Source: a virus
DNA: 36,736 bases
Reading direction: 5' to 3' (one strand)
Virus record (IMG/VR): IMGVR_UViG_3300032083_003562
Location: 1-36,736 of that record
A model generated the notes under the pieces. It saw nothing but the letters and a program-made list of their open reading frames with translations, was not told the DNA's origin and made no database searches. Positions 25,557 to 32,943 of this stretch are shown here, one piece after another. The position numbers and the translations under genes are program-made. Each line of letters begins with the position of its first letter. Within the stretch, counting starts at the first letter, position 1.

Positions 25557-26951
25557 ATGGCATACACAATTAACAAAACAGACGGATCAGTAATAGCTAC
25601 AATCACAGACGGTACAGTAGATAATACTACGTCGGTACAACTTTTTGGAAAAAGCTTCTCAGGATTTGGTGAAGGCCTTAACGAAAACCTTGTAAAACTA
25701 TTAGAAAATTCAGCAGGAACATCAGCACCATCGGCACCTTTGACAGGTGAGCTTTGGATGGATACCGCAGTAGGACAATTAAAAGTATATAATGGATCAG
25801 CATTTGAACCAACAGGTGGAGCAAAGTCACAATCAACGGCACCAACAAGTCCAGGAGCAGGGGACTTATGGCACGACTCAGATGATGATCAACTTTACGT
25901 ATACACAGGATCAGCATTCCAACTGGTGGGTCCGGTCTACACAGCAGGACAGACACTTTCAGGTTGGCAGATCGAAACATTGGCGAGCTCAGGAGGAAAC
26001 AAGGTTGTTTCTTCAATGTATGCAGGCAACACAAGAGTAGCAATATTATCAAAAGAAGATTTCACACCTAGTGTGACACAGTCAGGTTTCGCGGCAGTCA
26101 AGGCAGGAATCACATTGAACTCAACACTTGGTGCTGTGTTTGATGGAACAAACACACAGGCATCGTTTATTGATGTATCAGGAACATCAAACACTTCCGG
26201 CACAGTAATCGCAGGTGGAAACTTCCTGAGAACAGACGCGGCAGACACCACAACAGGAGCACTGACTGTAGACACAGATGCAGGAATTATCATAGGTGAT
26301 GCACAAGAACTTACAGTAACGGTTTCAAGCAACGATGTTACAGTTGCACAGACTTCACAGGACAAGGATTTAAAATTCACAGTAAACGATGGCGGAGTTA
26401 CTAAAACACCTCTAACACTTACAGGTGCAGACGGCGGCATAGACTTGGTAGGAGACCTTACTATAACAGGTAATCTGAACGTCAGTGGTGCATACAACTA
26501 CACTTCGTCTGAAATAGTTCAACACTCAGACACTTTCTTGAAAGTGAACGCAGGTGGTTCAGAAGCGGATGCAGGACTTATTGTAGAAACGGCAGACACA
26601 GATGATGCAAGATTATTTTATGATGTATCTGAGAATCGTTGGTCAGCAGGTGAGAACCAAACATATTCTAAACTATTACTGTTTTCAGACATGACAGACG
26701 ACGGTGACACAAACAAAGGCACAAAACCATTAACAACAGATGCATCAACAGGTGACTTGAAAGTTACTACATTGACATTGAATGCAGTAGGTACAGCAAT
26801 AACAACATCAAACACTGCACTAACAACTGCGGCAACTATTGGACAGGTGGCAACATACGGACTACAATGGGGCGGCTCTCTAAAAACAGTTTCAACATCA
26901 GATCCAAGTGGTGGCAGTGATGGTGACTTCTGGTTCAAGTATGAGGCATAA
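25557..26951 (+). CDS. Tail-fibre-like protein, paralogue 2, with a different C-terminus
   Basis: 464 residues from the ATG at 25557. The frame is open to 25527, but the extra ten codons lie over the end of the previous gene and across the late promoter, and the paralogues start at the same MAYxxN, so 25557 is chosen. The N-terminal module has LFGKSFSGFGEGLNENLVKL, GELWMDT and GDLWHDSDDDQLYVYTGSA. The middle has FTVNDGGVTKTPLTLTGADG and GNLNVSGAYNYTSSEIVQHS, followed by a region (about 330-380) with FLKVNAGGSEADAGLIVETA that resembles fibre shaft segments. It lacks the YADLAE C-terminal module of its two paralogues and ends with GGSDGDFWFKYEA. A fibre or fibre-adaptor role is inferred. It ends two bases before the Hint-bearing gene. 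Confidence 0.72.
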   Translation: MAYTINKTDGSVIATITDGTVDNTTSVQLFGKSFSGFGEGLNENLVKLLENSAGTSAPSAPLTGELWMDTAVGQLKVYNGSAFEPTGGAKSQSTAPTSPGAGDLWHDSDDDQLYVYTGSAFQLVGPVYTAGQTLSGWQIETLASSGGNKVVSSMYAGNTRVAILSKEDFTPSVTQSGFAAVKAGITLNSTLGAVFDGTNTQASFIDVSGTSNTSGTVIAGGNFLRTDAADTTTGALTVDTDAGIIIGDAQELTVTVSSNDVTVAQTSQDKDLKFTVNDGGVTKTPLTLTGADGGIDLVGDLTITGNLNVSGAYNYTSSEIVQHSDTFLKVNAGGSEADAGLIVETADTDDARLFYDVSENRWSAGENQTYSKLLLFSDMTDDGDTNKGTKPLTTDASTGDLKVTTLTLNAVGTAITTSNTALTTAATIGQVATYGLQWGGSLKTVSTSDPSGGSDGDFWFKYEA

Positions 26952-26953
26952 CC

Positions 26954-28405
26954 ATGCCTACAGTAATTAAAAAATTCCAATACTCAGGAACACTAAACCA
27001 AGTAAGTATACCAGCAGGCACAACTACCGTAGACATGTATCTATGGGGAGGTGGCGGAGCTGGTGGCGGAGCAGACGCAGGAGGTAGCGGTGGCTCAGGC
27101 ACAGCAGGACATTATGTTTCAAAAACAAGTTATTCACTAACATCCAACGTCGGTGACGTTCTCGAAGTAGCAGTTGGTGGTGGTGCCGCAGGTGGTGGTG
27201 CCGGCGGAAGCGCCAATGGTGGTGCTAACGGAAAAGGCAAGACAGGATTCTCAGGTGGTAACGGTGGTGCTTCAGGCCCACAGGGTTCATCAGGAGCAGG
27301 TGGTGGAGGTGGTGGAGCCACAACAGTATTCATAGATGGTTCAGCAGTCGCAACAGCAGGCGGTGGCGGCGGTGGAGGAGGAGCAGGTAGGACCTCTAAC
27401 GGGACATCAGGTATCAGCACAAATTCAGCAACAGCACGATCCCCAGGCACACTGGGAGAGAACGGTGCGGGCCACTCCGGAGACGGTGGTGGTGGAGGAG
27501 CCGGAGGTGGAGGAGCCGATGGCGGTACAGGCGGAAACGGTGGATCTAATGACACTGGAGGCACAGGTGGTAGAGCAGGATCAGACCTAGTACCATCATC
27601 AGGATCTAGTTCAGCGGGTTCAGGTGTTACACCAGGAGTGGTTACTCTAGAGATAGGTGGAGTTCAATATTATGATTCAGGAGTAGCAGTAGGATCATCC
27701 GGCAGTTCAGGATCAGCAGGAAATGGATTAGCAGTACTTGTGTTTAATGTCGGAGTACAGGCCAGTACCAAGATCAATGGAACATGGACAGATATATCAA
27801 ACATATATACAAAAATTTCAGGGGTATGGACGGAAATCACAGCAGGATATGTGAAAGTGTCAGGAGCATGGAAGGCACTATTCAACTCAGGAATAACTTT
27901 TACACAAACAGCCGCAGGGTTTGGTGATTCGTCAGGTGGAGCAACTTCAGGCTCGGGTGGATCAGGACCAAGTGGTGGTTGTTTCATAGCAGGAACAATG
28001 ATATCAATGAACGATGGTTCGTTGAAACCGGTTGAGCAAGTGGACATAGGTGACACAGTTTCAGTTGGTGGCAAGGTGTTCGCAACAGGTAAGTTCTTGA
28101 TAGACAACTTGTATGACTACGACGGAATCCAAGTATCAGGAACGCACATGGTCAAAGAAGATGGCGCATGGACAAGAGTTGAGGACAGTAGACTAGGAGT
28201 ATCACTGGGTGATGACGAAGTGATCGTGTACGTGTTCGGTAGCGAAAACAGAAGAATTATTATAAACAACACAGAATTCACAGATTACTTCGAATTAAGT
28301 GAACAGCAAGAACTAACCAACCACGGTGAACAATTTTTTAGTAATTGGCAAGATCATGATAGACAGATACATGATAAAAATGTTAATATACTGAATGCTC
28401 GATAA
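26954..28405 (+). CDS. Glycine-rich adhesin-like protein ending in a Hint (Hedgehog/intein-type) domain
   Basis: 483 residues. The start IKKFQYSGTLNQVSIPAGTT followed by VDMYLWGGGGAGGG (residues about 5-40) is the usual opening of glycine-rich phage adhesins. Glycine tracts fill about 35-220, interrupted by TTVFIDGSAVATAG, and could form packed polyglycine-II helices. A short repeat, INGTWTDISNIYTKISGVWT then EITAGYVKVSGAWKALFNSG, covers about 275-315. After the linker SSGGATSGSGGSGPSGG comes C343: CFIAGTMISMNDGSLKPVEQ then VDIGDTV, the Hint block A signature, and S395-G-T-H398 as block B. A C-terminal strand region VIVYVFGSENRRIIINNTEF follows. There is no homing endonuclease and no C-terminal extein to splice, so N-terminal cleavage or ester/thioester transfer is more likely than splicing. 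Overlaps the next gene by 11 bases. Confidence 0.8.
   Translation: MPTVIKKFQYSGTLNQVSIPAGTTTVDMYLWGGGGAGGGADAGGSGGSGTAGHYVSKTSYSLTSNVGDVLEVAVGGGAAGGGAGGSANGGANGKGKTGFSGGNGGASGPQGSSGAGGGGGGATTVFIDGSAVATAGGGGGGGGAGRTSNGTSGISTNSATARSPGTLGENGAGHSGDGGGGGAGGGGADGGTGGNGGSNDTGGTGGRAGSDLVPSSGSSSAGSGVTPGVVTLEIGGVQYYDSGVAVGSSGSSGSAGNGLAVLVFNVGVQASTKINGTWTDISNIYTKISGVWTEITAGYVKVSGAWKALFNSGITFTQTAAGFGDSSGGATSGSGGSGPSGGCFIAGTMISMNDGSLKPVEQVDIGDTVSVGGKVFATGKFLIDNLYDYDGIQVSGTHMVKEDGAWTRVEDSRLGVSLGDDEVIVYVFGSENRRIIINNTEFTDYFELSEQQELTNHGEQFFSNWQDHDRQIHDKNVNILNAR
27041..27570 (+). repeat. Glycine-tract region of the adhesin-like gene
   Basis: A dense run of GGN triplets encodes Gly tracts up to nine residues long with Ala, Ser and Asn interruptions. 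On the DNA level this is a GGTGGT/GGAGGA-rich region, a natural place for slippage and variation in tract length. The opposite strand is open and proline-rich only because it mirrors these codons. Confidence 0.8.
27980..28340 (+). other. Hint domain at the C-terminus of the adhesin-like protein
   Basis: Residues 343 to about 463. Block A is C343-F-I-A-G-T with DGSLKPVEQVDIGDTV; this Cys would make the N-S acyl shift. Block B is S395-G-T-H398 in place of the usual T-x-x-H. The size, about 120 residues, fits a minimal Hint domain. The C-terminal end (ILNAR) has no conserved His-Asn plus nucleophile, so the second half of intein splicing is not expected. Confidence 0.75.
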
Positions 28406-29063
28406 ATCATATTACCACGGACAGCAAGGCGAATGTTTCCTGAGACTAGAAAAACATTTCGCAGAGATCAAACACGAGTTTGACTCACAACCCAACAAGA
28501 CATTCTTAGATCCAGAAGACTTCTCAGATAGCGTAAGGGGACTTCCGGATGACTTTGATGACAAGTCAGGTGACTATGTGCATGGACAGTGGAAAGCACT
28601 GGGAATACAGTCAGGAGAACACGAGGGACAATCGTTCAATGACTATCCCATGCTGTATTCGATACTGAGAAAATTCCCATACAAGACCAATGTGGCAATA
28701 ATGACTGTTGGACCAGACACAAAGATTGGTAATCATACGGACAACGAAGGTGGTTGGAGATACCAGATGTGTTTGGATGACGGAGGAGGAGACCAGAGTG
28801 GTATGCACGTGATGAACTTAGAAACCCGTAAACAGGAACTGATGACTTGGAAGACAGGTGAAGCGTTCGTTTTCCAACCAGATATACAGGTACACAACGG
28901 TTTTAACAACAATCCAGGCGAGAGAACCACGTTATTAATTGACTTTTTCAAAGAATCACTGTACACTAAAGATAAGTTCGAACAATATTACCAACACTAT
29001 TCGGAATGTTTCGAAGGGTTGGAAAATCTAGTGGATGTGTATGAATCAAGGAAACAAAAATAA
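28395..29063 (+). CDS. Aspartyl/asparaginyl hydroxylase-like 2OG-Fe(II) oxygenase, copy 1
   Basis: 222 residues. Enzymes of this group use Fe(II) and 2-oxoglutarate to hydroxylate a protein or small-molecule substrate. The double-stranded beta-helix core shows the expected facial triad H114-x-D116 (IGNHTDNEGG) and H167 (QVHNGFNN), with R177 ten residues later (GERTTLLIDF) for 2-oxoglutarate. The strand MTVGPDTKIGNH before the HxD and the turn WKTGEAFVFQPDIQVHN are typical of the AspH-like subgroup. The length is normal for a stand-alone catalytic domain. The start lies inside the end of the Hint-bearing gene (11-base overlap), so the two are co-transcribed and perhaps coupled; no Shine-Dalgarno is evident. 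The substrate is unknown; the neighbouring adhesin is an attractive but untested candidate. Confidence 0.8.
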   Translation: MLDKSYYHGQQGECFLRLEKHFAEIKHEFDSQPNKTFLDPEDFSDSVRGLPDDFDDKSGDYVHGQWKALGIQSGEHEGQSFNDYPMLYSILRKFPYKTNVAIMTVGPDTKIGNHTDNEGGWRYQMCLDDGGGDQSGMHVMNLETRKQELMTWKTGEAFVFQPDIQVHNGFNNNPGERTTLLIDFFKESLYTKDKFEQYYQHYSECFEGLENLVDVYESRKQK

Positions 29064-29616
29064 AATAGCAATCATAGGGCACACCAAAGGGATAGGTAAG
29101 GCCATAGCGGACCTGTATCGGAAAAAGAATTACACAGTCGTTGGGTTGAGCAGTAGCAACGGATACGATTTACAATGTAGTCAAGTAGAGATAATGGAAC
29201 AGCTGGATGACTGCCAATTGATCGTACTCAATGCGTATGTTGGCAGAGGCCAAATGACCTTGTTGAAAAGAATATACGGCAAATTTGTTTTCAAGGACAA
29301 GAAAGTTGCAGTGATCACAAGCACGTCAGGTACTCCTATTGGAATGGATGAGGATTTACAAAATACGGAATACACAGACTACTGCGAGAACAAGAAAAAT
29401 CTAATAGATTACATAGAAGAGCTACAACAAGAATTATTAAACAAACCTTTGTCAGTTTATGATGTCTGTCCGGATGTGGTGGACACGGACATGACAAAGG
29501 GCTTGTGGGAAGACCTACCAAAATTAAGAGCAAACGAAGTTGCAGAAGCAGTGCGTTACTGTTTTGAATCAACATTCAACGTCAACAAGATAGTGATGCA
29601 AAAAAATGTTAGTTAG
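29035..29616 (+). CDS. Short-chain dehydrogenase/reductase (SDR) family protein
   Basis: 193 residues. SDRs are NAD(P)-dependent oxidoreductases with a Rossmann fold. The cofactor motif is G15-H-T-K-G-I-G21 after the strand KIAIIG, a variant of TGxxxGIG. The structural NAG is represented by LNAYVGRG. Catalytic residues appear intact: a Ser in ITSTSG (S96 or S98) and Y116-C-E-N-K120 for YxxxK. PDVVDTDM after the last core strand fits the usual PG-x-V-x-T-x-M cofactor loop. At 193 residues it is shorter than the usual 240-270. Two start codons are possible, 29035 and 29041; neither has a good Shine-Dalgarno. It overlaps the oxygenase by 29 bases and the next gene by 11. The substrate is unknown. 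Confidence 0.8.
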   Translation: MCMNQGNKNKIAIIGHTKGIGKAIADLYRKKNYTVVGLSSSNGYDLQCSQVEIMEQLDDCQLIVLNAYVGRGQMTLLKRIYGKFVFKDKKVAVITSTSGTPIGMDEDLQNTEYTDYCENKKNLIDYIEELQQELLNKPLSVYDVCPDVVDTDMTKGLWEDLPKLRANEVAEAVRYCFESTFNVNKIVMQKNVS

Positions 29617-30070
29617 AGCCTGGGACAGAGACAAGGATTATGACACACTGGTCAAGTGGTGGACACAGTGGGAGTTTGGCACGGTGCCCAAGGAATGCCT
29701 GCCACCGGACGGGATAATTGTGGAAGTGGACGGAGAGCCTGTGTGTGCTGGAGGGTTATACATAGGTGAGGGAACACAGTTCGCTTTCATGGAATGGATA
29801 GTCACGGACAAGACAGCAGAATCAAGGAATGTGCATAAATGTCTAAAATTGTGTATCGACGGCATAATGAAATTGGCAAAAGACAAGGGAATGAAACTGG
29901 TGTACACCGCTACAAAGGAACAAGCTCTGCACAAAAGGTATCAAAAATACCACGATATGGTGCTTACGGAGAGCAACGTCAAGACTTTCCTGAGGGATCT
30001 GGACGGATCATATTCCGAGGATTTAACCTGGATATCAGACGATGAGCAGATAGAAGAACATAATAAATAA
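29606..30070 (+). CDS. GNAT-like acetyltransferase
   Basis: 154 residues. The order of elements fits the GNAT fold: an N-terminal strand and helix (MLVRAWDRDKDYDTLVKWWT), a pair of strands (GIIVEVDGEPVCAGGLYIGE), the strand AFMEWIVTDKTAE, a helix after SRNVHKCLKLCIDGIMKLAK and the strand GMKLVYTAT. The acetyl-CoA loop is only a weak match to R/Q-x-x-G-x-G/A (ESRNVHKCL), so activity is less certain than fold. The start overlaps the end of the SDR gene by 11 bases. The stop codon of this gene lies on an AATAAATA box. The acceptor is unknown; amine or sugar acetylation would both be possible. Confidence 0.6.
   Translation: MLVRAWDRDKDYDTLVKWWTQWEFGTVPKECLPPDGIIVEVDGEPVCAGGLYIGEGTQFAFMEWIVTDKTAESRNVHKCLKLCIDGIMKLAKDKGMKLVYTATKEQALHKRYQKYHDMVLTESNVKTFLRDLDGSYSEDLTWISDDEQIEEHNK
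30062..30069 (+). promoter_or_regulatory. Late promoter candidate AATAAATA before the 58-residue gene
   Basis: Seven of eight matches to TATAAATA, overlapping the last codons of the GNAT-like gene. It is followed by an AAGGAG Shine-Dalgarno (30075-30080) and the ATG at 30090, a normal leader of about 14 bases. This contrasts with the leaderless-looking sites elsewhere in the window. Confidence 0.6.
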
Positions 30071-30074
30071 GCAT

Positions 30075-30080
30075 AAGGAG
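30075..30080 (+). promoter_or_regulatory. Shine-Dalgarno AAGGAG for the 58-residue gene
   Basis: Strong ribosome binding site nine bases before the ATG at 30090. It supports the small gene as real. Confidence 0.75.
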
Positions 30081-30089
30081 TACATTTAA

Positions 30090-30266
30090 ATGGCAACAAA
30101 AGAAGAAGTAGCAGATTACATCAACGATAACAACGAGACAGTTTGGTCAACAGAAGAGCAAGCCAAGATTGAGGCAATGTTGACACCTGAACTTGCGACT
30201 ATATTAATCAAGTTAGTGGGAGATGTCAGTTTCTTGACCGAGGTCAGGGACAACGCATCAAACTAG
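30090..30266 (+). CDS. Small 58-residue protein, function unknown
   Basis: The frame reads MATKEEVADYINDNNETVWS, then TEEQAKIEAMLTPELATILI and KLVGDVSFLTEVRDNASN before TAG. It is acidic, predicted mostly helical, with no membrane segment and no recognised motif. A strong Shine-Dalgarno and a late-promoter box precede it, and it fills the space exactly between the GNAT-like gene and the third fibre paralogue (six bases after its stop). A small chaperone or assembly factor for the following fibre is one possibility, from position only. Confidence 0.65.
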   Translation: MATKEEVADYINDNNETVWSTEEQAKIEAMLTPELATILIKLVGDVSFLTEVRDNASN

Positions 30267-30272
30267 TAAGCT

Positions 30273-31919
30273 ATGGCATACAAGATTAACAACACATTTG
30301 GGACCTTGTTGGTCACGCTGGCAGACGGAACTATTGACGTAGCCACAACTGACCTTGCACTGATCGGAAAAGGTTATGCGGGTTTCGGTGAGAAGTTAAA
30401 TGAAAACCTTGTAAAACTACTAGAGAACTTCAACAACACATCAGCACCAACAAATAAAATTACAGGTCAGCTTTGGTATGACCAGACAAACAAACAACTT
30501 AATGTTTACACAGGAACAAAATTTAAACCAGTAGGGTCAACTACTAACTCAGCGTCAGCACCAACAAACGCTGTGCAGGGTGATGGATGGTTTGACACAT
30601 CTAACACACAATTTTACGTTTACAATGGTACAGCATGGACACTGATCGGACCAACAACAGTTGCTGGATCTGGAGTGACGCAGGTCATTTCAGAAACTTC
30701 GCCAGACAACGCAGGAGTTAACCAATCGTATCTAAAACTAGTGGCCAATGATGCAGTAGTTGGTGTAGTATCGAATGTGGCTTTCACACCAAACGCAACA
30801 GACACTGATTCAGCGGCACTGATATCAGCAGGTTTCTCAAGTGTGGCACAGGGTATACAGCTTTCATCAACAGTATCAAGTGCGAAATTCAGGGGAACAG
30901 CAACAGACTCAGACTCACTAGGCGGAGTTGCGGCGGCCAATTATCTGAGATCAGACCAAAACGATTCCACAAACAGTTCATTCACTATTGCGAATGACAC
31001 AGGATTAATTTTAGGTGCAGGATCAGACATAACGATGAGTCTGTCAAGTGATAACCTGACCATTGCACAGACAACACAAGACAAAGATATTATTTTCACA
31101 GTAAACGATGGCGGAGTAACAACAACAATGATGACCATGGACGGGTCAACAGGGTTATTGGAACTTCCATCATGTGGAGATGTAAGGGTGAAAGGAAATT
31201 TGACTGTTGATGGAACACAAACAACATTCAACACAACAACACTTACGATCGAAGACAACATCATAGAACTGAACAGGAACATATCATCGAACAGTGGTAT
31301 GCCTAATTACTCGGGTATAAAGGTCAACAGGGGTGAAACGTCAACAGCCACAGAACAGGATCTTTTCTGGGTGTGGGACGAGACATTCGCGGATGACGGT
31401 ACAACAATTTACGGAAACGCAGGCGGTGCCTGGACAGCTTTCAAGTCAGGTGGTGGAGATGACGAACTGTCAGCCGCTACACTGGTAGACATCAGAGCCA
31501 ATATTGTACACGCCACATCAACATCGGCGATGTATGCTGACTTGGCAGAGCGATATGCCACAGATACTCCGGTAGAAACTGGAGAAGTAGTGAGCCTAGG
31601 CGGAAATGAAGAGATAACAAAATGCATGGATGAAAAATCTGATGCAGTGTTTGGTGTTGTATCCGAAACTCCGGCATATTTGATGAATTCTGAAGCAGGA
31701 AATAACGACACACACCCAGCAATAGCACTGCAAGGACGTGTCCCTGTTAGAGTCACAGGAAAGGGATCAGCAGGTGATCGTATAGTATCTGCAGGATATG
31801 GATTAGCACGTGTGGCGGCAGAGGGCGAAGCGACCACTTTCAACACCCTGGGTAGACTTATTAAGCATAAATATAATGAAGAAACAGCACTCACAGAGTG
31901 CGTGATAGGAGTTAAATAG
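30273..31919 (+). CDS. Tail-fibre-like protein, paralogue 3
   Basis: 548 residues. It starts like the two other fibre paralogues: MAYKINNTFGTLLVTLADGT, LIGKGYAGFGEKLNENLVKL, GQLWYDQTNKQLNVYTGTKF, then GDGWFDTSNTQFYVYNGTAW (residues 1-130). The middle includes FTVNDGGVTTTMMTMDGSTG and the fibre segment VDGTQTTFNTTTLTIEDNII (about 312-331), a common shaft motif in phage fibres. The C-terminal module (about 421-548) begins YADLAERYATDTPVETGEVV and contains GVVSETPAYLMNSEAG, matching paralogue 1. DNA-level identity with paralogue 2 includes an 18-base and a 23-base exact match, suggesting duplication or recombination rather than distant paralogy. Receptor binding is inferred. Confidence 0.75.
   Translation: MAYKINNTFGTLLVTLADGTIDVATTDLALIGKGYAGFGEKLNENLVKLLENFNNTSAPTNKITGQLWYDQTNKQLNVYTGTKFKPVGSTTNSASAPTNAVQGDGWFDTSNTQFYVYNGTAWTLIGPTTVAGSGVTQVISETSPDNAGVNQSYLKLVANDAVVGVVSNVAFTPNATDTDSAALISAGFSSVAQGIQLSSTVSSAKFRGTATDSDSLGGVAAANYLRSDQNDSTNSSFTIANDTGLILGAGSDITMSLSSDNLTIAQTTQDKDIIFTVNDGGVTTTMMTMDGSTGLLELPSCGDVRVKGNLTVDGTQTTFNTTTLTIEDNIIELNRNISSNSGMPNYSGIKVNRGETSTATEQDLFWVWDETFADDGTTIYGNAGGAWTAFKSGGGDDELSAATLVDIRANIVHATSTSAMYADLAERYATDTPVETGEVVSLGGNEEITKCMDEKSDAVFGVVSETPAYLMNSEAGNNDTHPAIALQGRVPVRVTGKGSAGDRIVSAGYGLARVAAEGEATTFNTLGRLIKHKYNEETALTECVIGVK
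31911..31918 (+). promoter_or_regulatory. Candidate late promoter GTTAAATA at the stop of fibre 3
   Basis: The TAAATA core overlaps the TAG stop codon (31917-31919) and ends five bases before the ATG at 31924. A second box, CATAAATA, lies inside the fibre gene at 31866-31873 and would give a leader of about 45 bases containing AGGAG; either could serve the next gene. Confidence 0.4.
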
Positions 31920-31923
31920 ATTT

Positions 31924-32904
31924 ATGGCATACGTAGCAGGAGATACAATTTTAGACGACGAATATAATGCGTTCTTGACTAATACAAGTGGTACAATTGG
32001 TATCAATCATACCATGGGAACCGGTGCAACAGTTTACGGACTGGGACAGACAGAATTAGCCACGGTACAAGGTGGAACAGATTCAGGAACCACAGTAACA
32101 GCGGCCCAATGGAATTCACTGTTGACAGCAATGGACAACATTGGAAATCACACTAACGATACACTGACAGCCAGGACACAGGTTGCGGCAGGAGACACTA
32201 TCGCGATCAAGGCGGCCGTAGCGGCAGATCTAGTATCATTGGCGGCAGAAGTTGCAGGAGGCAGTGCCAGTGCAGACGCGATATCGGAAGGATCAGAACT
32301 GCAGAGTTCAGTATCAAGTACAAGATGGGCAGGATCACACACAGTAGAACACACGGTGACATTCTCGAATGCCAACGAGATGAGATTCTTCTTCAACGCA
32401 GGTGGCAAGATCAGAGTAAACCTTACAAGGAATGGGAACGGTGGTTCATCAGCAACATCAAAAGATGGATCAGTCGATGAGTTAATCACAGCAATGGGCA
32501 ACTTCGACATAGCCTCTCTTGCTTCAACAAGATCGGGTTCAGGTGAGACACTGACCACAGACGGTTTCGCGATTGGATTCCAGGACGTGACAACATCATA
32601 CCAGACAGTGTTCCTACTGACTCAGGCCAACGGCACATACACTTCAATGACCTTGAAGGGTGAGATCAAAGGTAACGCCACACAAGGCTCAACTACAAAC
32701 GTCACGATAAAGATGACACTGACAGATGCGGATGGTGGAGACATACTTTACACTTCAGGCAATCTATCAAGTGTTGACCAGTACGAGAACTTCATTGGAC
32801 AGACAGACTTCGCAACCAAGCTGATGTTACCAACGACAGCACAGGGATTAAATCCAGTATACACACTGTCAGGCAGTGCTGAAACAAGTAATACCACAGC
32901 ATAA
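31924..32904 (+). CDS. Virion-type protein of unknown function, tail-fibre region
   Basis: 326 residues. It begins MAYVAGDTILDDEYNAFLTN and continues with GTGATVYGLGQTELATVQGG, then VTAAQWNSLLTAMDNIGNHT, an opening I associate with structural proteins in the fibre region of marine phages. Residues about 135-326 are beta-rich (SHTVEHTVTFSNANEMRFFF; DVTTSYQTVFLLTQANGTYT; TNVTIKMTLTDADGGDILYT) and suggest a jelly-roll or Ig-like fold, but I recognise no specific family. It is rich in Ala, Thr and Gly and has a single-domain look, with no membrane segment or signal peptide. It could be a fibre tip or a head or tail decoration protein; position favours the former. Confidence 0.6.
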   Translation: MAYVAGDTILDDEYNAFLTNTSGTIGINHTMGTGATVYGLGQTELATVQGGTDSGTTVTAAQWNSLLTAMDNIGNHTNDTLTARTQVAAGDTIAIKAAVAADLVSLAAEVAGGSASADAISEGSELQSSVSSTRWAGSHTVEHTVTFSNANEMRFFFNAGGKIRVNLTRNGNGGSSATSKDGSVDELITAMGNFDIASLASTRSGSGETLTTDGFAIGFQDVTTSYQTVFLLTQANGTYTSMTLKGEIKGNATQGSTTNVTIKMTLTDADGGDILYTSGNLSSVDQYENFIGQTDFATKLMLPTTAQGLNPVYTLSGSAETSNTTA

Positions 32905-32929
32905 TAATTTACAGCCAACTTTTCATGCA

Positions 32930-32937
32930 ATTAAATA
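32930..32937 (+). promoter_or_regulatory. Candidate late promoter ATTAAATA before the second oxygenase gene
   Basis: Lies in the 39-base gap and ends exactly six bases before the ATG at 32944, the same spacing as at gp25 and at 23309. No Shine-Dalgarno is present. The first two bases deviate from the consensus. Confidence 0.45.
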
Positions 32938-32943
32938 TTGCAC

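Noticed and set aside
27130-27564. Long proline-rich open frame on the minus strand within the adhesin gene
   Set aside because: It is the mirror image of glycine codons (GGN read as NCC); no ribosome site and no family resemblance.
27980-28405. A complete, splicing intein
   Set aside because: No C-terminal His-Asn plus nucleophile and no downstream extein; the protein stops soon after the Hint domain.
31866-31873. CATAAATA inside fibre paralogue 3 as a separate promoter feature
   Set aside because: It lies in coding sequence, where ATA-rich codon use produces such boxes by chance; it is only mentioned as an alternative for the gene at 31924.
32938-32943. TTG start for the second oxygenase
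   Set aside because: An ATG follows two codons later at 32944 and has the same box-to-ATG spacing as other genes; no ribosome site supports the TTG.
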